Shown one piece after another: positions 57,389-64,000 of a stretch of 64,000 nucleotides of DNA. Position numbers and translations under genes: made by a program. The notes below the pieces were generated by a model. That model was not told where the DNA came from. It did not search any database and saw only the letters and a list, made by a program, of their open reading frames with translations. The DNA comes from Neofusicoccum parvum (taxonomy: Eukaryota; Ascomycota; Dothideomycetes; Botryosphaeriales; Botryosphaeriaceae), in contig CP087210.1 of the NCBI GenBank assembly GCA_020912385.1, positions 1,240,001-1,304,000 on the forward strand, given 5' to 3'. Position 1 is the stretch's first letter; each line of letters opens with the position of its first letter.

Positions 57389-59522
57389 TTAGTGTTTCGT
57401 TTCCTGGTGGATGATCTCCGGGCCGTTAGGGTCGAGCTTGACATCCTGGATGTTGTCAGGCAGATTACCCAGCGCACGCTCGCCAAACAGCAGATCTATC
57501 TCTTCGAGAGACAGCTTCTTGGTTTCCTTGAAGTAAATAATGATGACAGGCAGCGTGACACAGATATTCCAGGCGACGAAAATGAAGTAGAACTAGCGGT
57601 GGTCAGTTCAGCGATTTTGCATTTCTTGAAGTGTTGGGTTTCCCGCATACCTTCCATCCAATAGCGCCGAGACCAATGGGAGAGACCTGGCTCCAAATTG
57701 TTGACACCAGCCAGTTGCCAATGCCCGTGGCGAAAGCGCTGCCGCGCGCTCTGATCTGCATGGGCATGATCTCCGATGCGTATGTCCAGCTGATGGGGCC
57801 GAAAGAGAAACTGAAGATCTGTTCCACAAGAGCGTTAGGGAAAATACCTCGCAGGATCCACACAAGACCAGAAGAAGCACTTACGCAGGTAACCAGGAAG
57901 ATGAAGAAGACGCCGCCGATGGACAGTCCTTCCCGCTTGCCACTTTCATTCTGAGAGTTGAGGATACCCTCGCAAATGAGTGCCAGGGTGATTGCAACGC
58001 TTCCGAAGATCAAAGGCTTTGGTAAATGGTCAGCTCATGGTCAGTTCGCCAGGGATGCGTGTGTCGTACCTTCTTCCTTCCGACGCGGTCGAGGAAGAAC
58101 GTGATGAAAACGAGGTTGCAGAGCGGGCCCACGCAGTTGTAGATTCCGGTGACGAGCAGGTTGCGGGAACCTTCGATGCCAAGGTTCTCGTACATGATGG
58201 TCTGGTAGTAGTTGATGACGTTGATACTGCACTCAGGTCAGCTTCACCATCTTCAGCACGCCATGCAAGTCAAACTTACCCGGTCATCTGAGTGAACACC
58301 TGCATCGCAGTGGCGTGCATGAGGCGAGTTCTCCATTGCGGGACAGTGAACATGATGCGCCAACCACTACGGCCAAAGGTCAGTACCAGATTTTCATCGT
58401 AGAGGTAGGTTTTTACTGACGGTACGGTGATAGCCTTCTCAGCAGCAATAGTAGTCTTGATTTCATGGAACTCCTGGTTGATCCATTCATCGTTGTGGCC
58501 GTTGTAGTGCAGCTTGCGGAGCACGCGCATGGCCTCATCGTCGCGGTCCGTTTCCAGGAGATGTCTGGGAGACTCGGGGAAGAACGGCATGCCACACATC
58601 AGGAGCACGCACGGCAGCGCTTGGAAAGCGAGGGGGAATCTCCTGTTCAGCCGTCAGTCAGTGCACACTGACTCTCAATGGAGTAAATTTGTGGGTAGCC
58701 GAGATTGGAGGTTCGATACAGCCGAGCACAAGAAACGTTAATAGAGTTCTTGGTAGCAAGCCTCAAGAACGCCTTCTGCCCCGCAAAATGCCGAACTGAA
58801 CCTGGCGTTTCCGGGTGTGGCTGCAGTCAAGCCTTACCAAGAGAACGAGCTGGTCGCGGGAACATGGTGGCTTCCATAACCAATCCAGGTGGAGACAATG
58901 AATCCAACACCGATCATCTGCTGAGCGATGCCGACAATCAAGCCTGGGACAGCCTGTCAGTCTCCCGGTTCGCGGGCCGGAAAACCGGTGTTTCACGTAC
59001 CTCGCTTTTCGGGATGCGCGCATTCACTCTGGTAGACGGGGACACTCATGGAGAGAATGCCCACGGCCCAGCCGGCGAGGATGCGTCCGACCAGAATCAT
59101 GGCGAGGTGCATCGCGGCGCACTGCAGAATGGCGCCGATGCACGCGACGCTTGCTCCAATGATGATGGTCCCCTTTCTGCCGAACCGGTCCATGGTCAGA
59201 CCGCCTGTCAGACTGCCAAAGACCGCTCCACCGGAGAAAGTGGAGTTGATTGCTCCGATGATCGGGGATGTTTTGGTTGTGTCGAAGAAAGTCAGGAAAT
59301 GCGGAGACTGGATCACGTCCGTCATGACTGCAGGCTCGTCAGTTTTGCTCGGGACCAGCGCTGGCACTGGCAGGAGAGGATTCTGTACTTACCACCAGAG
59401 TCATAGCCGAACAGGAAAGATCTGGGCACGCAATCAGCTCACTGCTTGAAACAAGGCCCGTCCACGGACACTCACCCTGTGGCCGCGAAGACGGCCAACG
59501 AGATGTTGAACCAGAGGCCCAT
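57389..59522 (-). CDS. MFS sugar transporter
   Basis: Ten exons, 59522-59476, 59421-59393, 59327-59001, 58943-58838, 58642-58421, 58366-58280, 58226-58070, 58016-57885, 57818-57651 and 57592-57389, give 492 residues, all in frame. Sugar porter signatures are clear: FLFGYDSGVM in TM1, DRFGRKGTI, PVYQSECAHPEKRG, FPESPRHLLE, QMTGINVINYYQ in TM7, DRVGRKKPL, ASEIMPMQIRARG, and a C-terminal FKETKKLSLEEIDLLFG. It probably imports a hexose, cellobiose or similar sugar by proton symport. The start at 59522 places the first TM almost immediately (MGLWFNISLAVFAATG), somewhat short for the family, so an upstream start is possible. The intron at 57819-57884 is 66 bp and free of in-frame stops. Divergent from the GH3 beta-glucosidase, which suggests coordinated use of cello-oligosaccharide products. 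Confidence 0.92.
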
Positions 59523-60337
59523 CTTGGCGGTAATTCTGCAGTAGCAGCAGCAACAACAACAATGGCGGCTTGGCCTTTTCACACTTGCTGCCGCCGGAGA
59601 GGTGAGAAGACCGGCAGATAATAATACTTTTCCTGGGCTTCACGTTACACCTGATTACCCGGACGCAGCCCGGTTCCAGGTGCTCTACCATGCCTAGTTG
59701 GACGCGGAGCGACCAGCACCCATGGGCAGATCGGTTGCATGGTACCATGTCATGCCACCCTATTCCCTCCAGTGGCCTCTGGCCTCGCACCCGCTACAGA
59801 GCCTCGGCGGCGGTCTCGCAGACAATTCCCCCGCACTCCGCAGCCAAGGCCTACCCCGGACACCACCCAAGGCGGTCCGTGCGCCATATATTCCGCCAAT
59901 GAGCGGCCCGGCGCGTTTCACGCACCCCTGCTCCCGTGCGATCCTTCCAATGCTCGCCGCAATCCAGGTAGCTGGTCATCAGACAGGGCCCCCGTAAATT
60001 TGGACGAGAGATCACTCTACCGCTCTCGAAGCGAGCGCGGCAGGCACCACCGCTGCGGGGCAATTCTGCCTAAACGGCGGCCAGCGCTGGAAGCGTGCCT
60101 TAATTCCCGCGATCTCCAAGGGACTGAGATCCGCAAACACGAGTTGCCGAGCCGCAAGGTTTCCTGGATGTGCCGGCTAACGGCCAGGGACGTCGTTCAT
60201 TTAAAAAGTCTCGCGGTCTCCCCGGTGGATGATGCGGGCTGGAATTGACTGCTCGACGCCGCGTGTCTCCTGAGCGCTCAACAACCCTCCCGCCGGACCT
60301 CGCAAACGCTCGACGTTTGGCAATTCGACAAGCCGCA
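59523..60337. promoter_or_regulatory. Shared divergent promoter, sugar transporter / GH3 beta-glucosidase
   Basis: The 815 bp between divergent starts contain GGCTAA at 60175-60180, 158 bp before the GH3 ATG. This is the published binding motif of the (hemi)cellulase activator XlnR/Xyr1. CCCCGG occurs at 59854-59859 and 60220-60225, matching the CreA carbon-repressor consensus SYGGRG on the minus strand. TTTAAA lies at about 60199-60204. These short motifs arise by chance, so joint induction and glucose repression are inference. Confidence 0.45.
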
Positions 60338-62948
60338 ATGGTCTCGAGCTCGGCTGCTTCCCGCGCGGCCGCCGCCGTGGCTGCCGCCGCTGCCGTCGTC
60401 CAGGGCGTCAGTGGCCAGGCCCTCACCAACGGCACCAACGGCACCGCGCCGCTGTACAAGAACCCGTCGGCTGCGGTCGAGGACCGCGTCCAGGATCTGC
60501 TCTCGCGCATGACCCTCCAGGAAAAGGTGGCGCAGCTGATCCAGGGCGACATCACCAACTTCATCAATGAGACCACGGGCGAGTTCAACGCCAGTGGGCT
60601 GGTCTGGAACATGGAGTGGCGGGCGGGCCAGATCTGGACGGGCTATCCCATTCCCCAGGTCAGCTTGCCTTGCAGACTGAGTTTCTTCGTACACGCGTCT
60701 GACGATGTGACAGCAAACGATTGCGGAGGCCGGCAGGATTGCTCAGGACTACCTGTTGCACAACACCACGCTGGGAATCCCGGCACTAGTAAGACCACCT
60801 ACGAGCTCCCGGCCGCCCTGAGACTGACGAGCGCACCAGCTGCAAAACGAGGGCATCCACGGCGTGTCCTACTTCAACTCGACCATCTTCAACAGCCCGA
60901 TCGCGCACGCGTGCTCGTTCAACCCGGAGCTCATCGGCGAGATGGGCGCGGTGATCGCGCAGGAGGCGCTCGCGCTCGGCATCAACCAGATCTTCGCGCC
61001 GGTGGTCGACCTGGCGCGCGAGCTGCGCTTCGGCCGCGTCGAGGAGACGTACGGCGAGGACCCGTTCCTGGCGGGCGAGATGGGCTACGCGTACGTGCGC
61101 GCGCTCGAGAGCCAGAACGTCAGCGCCATGGTCAAGCACTTTGCCGGCTTCAGCGCCCCCGAGCAGGGCCTCAACACCGGCCCCGTGCACGGCGGCGAGC
61201 GCGAGCTGAGGACCACGTGGCTGGTGCCGTTCCACCGCGCCATCATCGATGCGGGTGCGACGAGCGTCATGTCTGCGTACCACTCCTGGGATGGCGTGCC
61301 GGCGGTTGCGGACCATCACACGCTCACTGATGTAAGTTTTCTGCGTGCTCAGGGGAAGGGGCCATGGTTTTGGTTGCTTTCTGCAAGCGGTTTGAGGACT
61401 CGTCCAGCTGACCCGCCACAACCAGATTCTCCGTGACGAGTGGGGATACGAGTACTACGTCAGCTCTGACGCCGGCGGAACCGACCGCCTGTGCAGTGCT
61501 TTCAAGATGTGCCGCGCCGATCCCATCGACAAGGAGGCCGTCACCATGTATGCTCTCCCCGCCGGCAACGACGTCGAGATGGGAGGCGGTTCCTACAACT
61601 TCGAGACCATCATCGACCTGGTCGGCTCCGGCAAGTTGGACCTCGACATCGTCGACACGGCCGTTGCCAGGACCCTCAGGACGAAGTTCTTCCTCGGCAT
61701 TTTTGAGGACCCGTACCGCGCCGTTCCCGCCAACGAGACGGCTCTGCACATCCACACGGCCAAGTCTGTTGCTCTTGCCCGCAAGCTCGATGCCGAGTCC
61801 ATCGTCCTGCTGGAGAACCGCGAGAGCGTTCTGCCGCTGGACAAGTCTGCCAACGTTGCCGTCATCGGCCCCATGGCAGACTTCATGAACGTAAGTAGAA
61901 AACATGCTCCCTCCCGAGCGGGCTCGTGCTAACAGACCCCCAGTACGGCGACTACGTCGTTGAGAACTCGTCCACCAGGGGCGTCACCCCCTACGCCGGA
62001 ATCAAGGCGGCATCCAGCGGCACCGTCTCGTACGCTCTCGGGGTCGAGCGGTGGTCCAACGACCAGTCCGGCTTCCCCGAAGCCATCGCGGCGGCCGAAG
62101 CGGCGGACGTGGCGGTCGTGGTGGTGGGCACGTGGTCGCGCGACCAGACGGAGCTGTGGCAGGGGCTGAACGCCACGACGGGCGAGCACGTCGACGTGCA
62201 CTCGCTCAACCTGGTGGGGGCGCAGGCGGCGCTGGTCAAGGCGGTCATCGGCACGGGCAAGCCGACGGTGGTGGTGTTCCAGTCGGGCAAGCCGGTGACG
62301 GAGGCGTGGATCTCGCGCAACGCGTCGGCGGTGGTGCAGCAGTTCTACCCGGGCGAGCAGGGCGGCGGCGCGCTGGCCGACGTGCTGTTCGGCGACCACA
62401 ACCCCAGCGGCAAGCTGTCGGTCGGCGTGCCGCTCGACGTCGGCACCACGCCCATCTTCTACGACTACCTCAACTCCGGCCGCTCCGTCGACGCCGGCCA
62501 GGTGTACGACAACGGCTCGCTCCGCTTCGGCCACCAGTACGTGCTCAGCTCGCCCGTGCCGCTGTACGAGTTCGGCTACGGCAAGTCGTACTCGACCTTC
62601 GCCTACTCGAACGTCTCGCTGTCGTCCACCACCGCCGGCCCCGCCGACGTCGTCACCGCCTCCGTCAGCGTCACCAATAACTCCACCCGCGACGGCCAGG
62701 AGGTCGTCCAGCTGTACGTCAGCGACCTGATCGCCTCCGTCGCCGTGCCGAACAAGGAGCTCAAGGGCTTCAAGAAGGTGCTCGTCCCCGCCGGCGAGAC
62801 CGTCGACGTCAGCATCGACATCGACGTGGCCAAGCTCGGCGTCTGGGACATCCGCATGAACTACGTCGTCGAGCCCGGCGAGTTCGCCATCTGGGTCGGC
62901 AGCTCGAGCGCCGATCTGAGGGGGAATGCTACGTTGACGGTGGAGTAA
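60338..62948 (+). CDS. Secreted GH3 beta-glucosidase / beta-xylosidase
   Basis: Exons 60338-60658, 60714-60788, 60840-61331, 61426-61890 and 61944-62948 give 785 residues. A signal peptide ends near VQGVSGQA (about residue 23). The N-terminal TIM barrel contains LQNEGIHGVSY, FAPVVDLARELRFGRVEETYGEDP and MVKHFAGFSAPEQG. The nucleophile is Asp311 in SSDAGG. The alpha/beta sandwich follows with SIVLLENRESVLPL and the CPGEQGGGALADVLFG-like stretch YPGEQGGGALADV. A C-terminal fibronectin-III-like domain (SVTNNSTRDGQEVVQLYVSD) closes the protein. GH3 enzymes release glucose or xylose from oligosaccharide ends. For exon 4, an upstream acceptor (exon from 61408) also keeps frame and would add LTRHNQ. 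I prefer 61426 because it gives TDILRDEWGYE, the usual form. Many N-glycosylation sequons support secretion. Confidence 0.93.
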
Positions 62949-64000
62949 GGGAGGGGGTGTTTGTGTATTGCTTCTAGACCTTTTGTCTGAAAAGCTTCTT
63001 TGATTCTCTGTGTATATTGTACATATTTTTGTAGGGCTTGTCTATAAGCGGTCGAAGAGGAAAGTGTTGCAACACGCACGTACCATCATGGGCAGTTGAA
63101 GCATCCATCCGGATGGGCCCGGCGAATCTTTCACTGCACATTTGTGTCTGGATGAATGCTTCGGGTGCCCATGAAGGTGGGCGCGTGTCGCAAACCTATC
63201 CGAACCGACCTCGCACTCACCAAAATGAAGCTCGGCTTACTCAGCTGATGGGCGGAGGTGATGCGGGGGTGAATTATCCGTCCAATGCAGACGCTACTCT
63301 ACTGCGGAAGTCTTAGTTCCAGTCATTGGTTTGGTTTGACATTTCGTCTGGGCTGTGGGAGAGAAGAAGAGGTTCATACGTGAGCCGCGCTTGTATCATC
63401 TGAAGCCTGCTTTTTTTGCGCAGCGGGTCTCCCCGCACACTTCCAAATTCCTGCTAACTTTGTGCTTACACCTCTGTCATGCTTACTGACCATTGCACAG
63501 ACCTCAAGGCCTAGCACGGCGTCTCATATCCCCATATGCGTAATCTGACGGCACCAGGGTAAAGACTAAAGAACGGCTAGCTGCGGTAGGCCTTCTTGGG
63601 AAAGGCGCCGCACTATACTACACAAATATGGGAACGAAAGCTGCGCATGTGAGATACTTTGATCGTCCAATATTCTTTTCGCTATATAGTTATACCTATG
63701 CAGCGCTCAAGCGTAGTGCTACGAATAAGAGTGACGCTATTGGAAAGCGGTATGTTATAAGTCAGTGTGATACTACTGATGATACTGATGCCAGATGAGC
63801 TTGCACTGATGTTATGCTGTGTAGAAGAGAAGAGGATCTATCTTGACGCAGTTGATAACTTGGTCATGATGCATTCGGCCAAATTGGCTTCATATGTGAC
63901 GTCTTAGCTCCGCTGAGACGCTAGGTAGCTAAGTGACGCTGAGTACTAAACAACGCGACCGTTCTGACGCTAATTTTGTTGACAAATCGCACACATATCT
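62949..64000. other. 3' flank of GH3 gene and gene-free window end
   Basis: About 1.05 kb without a credible gene. It starts with the GH3 3' UTR, contains inverted-repeat copy C, and becomes AT-rich after about 63400. The last 500 bp have no long frame in either direction. Confidence 0.5.
63087..63183. repeat. Dispersed inverted-repeat element, copy C
   Basis: The left arm is CATGGGCAGTTGAAGCATCC. The right arm on the opposite strand is CATGGGCACCCGAAGCATTC. Over 26 bp the two arms agree at about 21 positions by eye. The interior differs from copies A and B, but the arms are the same family. It lies about 140 bp after the GH3 stop codon. Confidence 0.65.

Overview
The window reads as nuclear DNA of a filamentous ascomycete (Pezizomycotina; Dothideomycetes is my guess, not proven). 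Genes are spaced at roughly 2-4 kb and are interrupted by short introns (mostly 47-70 bp) with GTRAGT-like donors and CTAAC/CTGAC branch sites. The gene set includes a velvet regulator, a Usp1-type septation protein, a PF11951-type regulator without zinc cluster, a SIT-type siderophore transporter and several secreted glycoside hydrolases. I rebuilt intron-exon structures by hand. Each spliced model listed keeps an open frame and has a length divisible by three.

Layout. 1-744: edge-truncated NUDIX protein (-). 1504-6992: IQGAP cytokinesis scaffold (-). 8056-9926: IMP dehydrogenase (+). 10673-12409: cytochrome P450 (-). 13776-15362: F-box protein (+). 16406-18345: MFS sugar transporter (+). 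20310-21817: GH76 Dfg5/Dcw1-like wall protein (+). 22745-25521: coiled-coil Usp1-type protein (-). 26373-27435: arylamine N-acetyltransferase (+). 27567-28048: small complex I subunit of the MWFE/NDUFA1 type (-), with an apparent 4-nt exon. 28670-32139: PHD-MYST histone acetyltransferase (+). 32140-36094: gene-poor stretch. 36095-38130: VosA-like velvet regulator (-), preceded by about 4 kb of GC-rich DNA with no credible gene. 42096-44213: second P450 (-). 44833-46646: GH43 glycosidase (-). 47248-49179: F-box/WD-type protein (+). 49813-51237: decayed alpha/beta-hydrolase (+). 52195-54293: siderophore transporter (+). 55054-57125: PF11951-type regulator (+). 57389-59522: MFS sugar transporter (-), divergent from a GH3 beta-glucosidase at 60338-62948 (+).

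How the genes relate. Most are unlinked housekeeping or lifestyle genes, and I see no biosynthetic cluster or defence system. The clearest functional pairing is the sugar transporter and GH3 enzyme, which share an 815-bp divergent promoter containing a GGCTAA (XlnR-type) motif and two CCCCGG (CreA-type) motifs. The GH43 enzyme and the other sugar transporter fit the same plant-biomass lifestyle. IQGAP and the Usp1-type protein both point to cytokinesis and septation but are not adjacent.

The most notable items are a dispersed family of about 90-bp imperfect inverted repeats (three copies), the 4-nt exon of the complex I subunit, two stop-free 3n introns inside conserved domains, the hydrolase relic whose nucleophile region is deleted, and the long GC-rich region upstream of the velvet gene.
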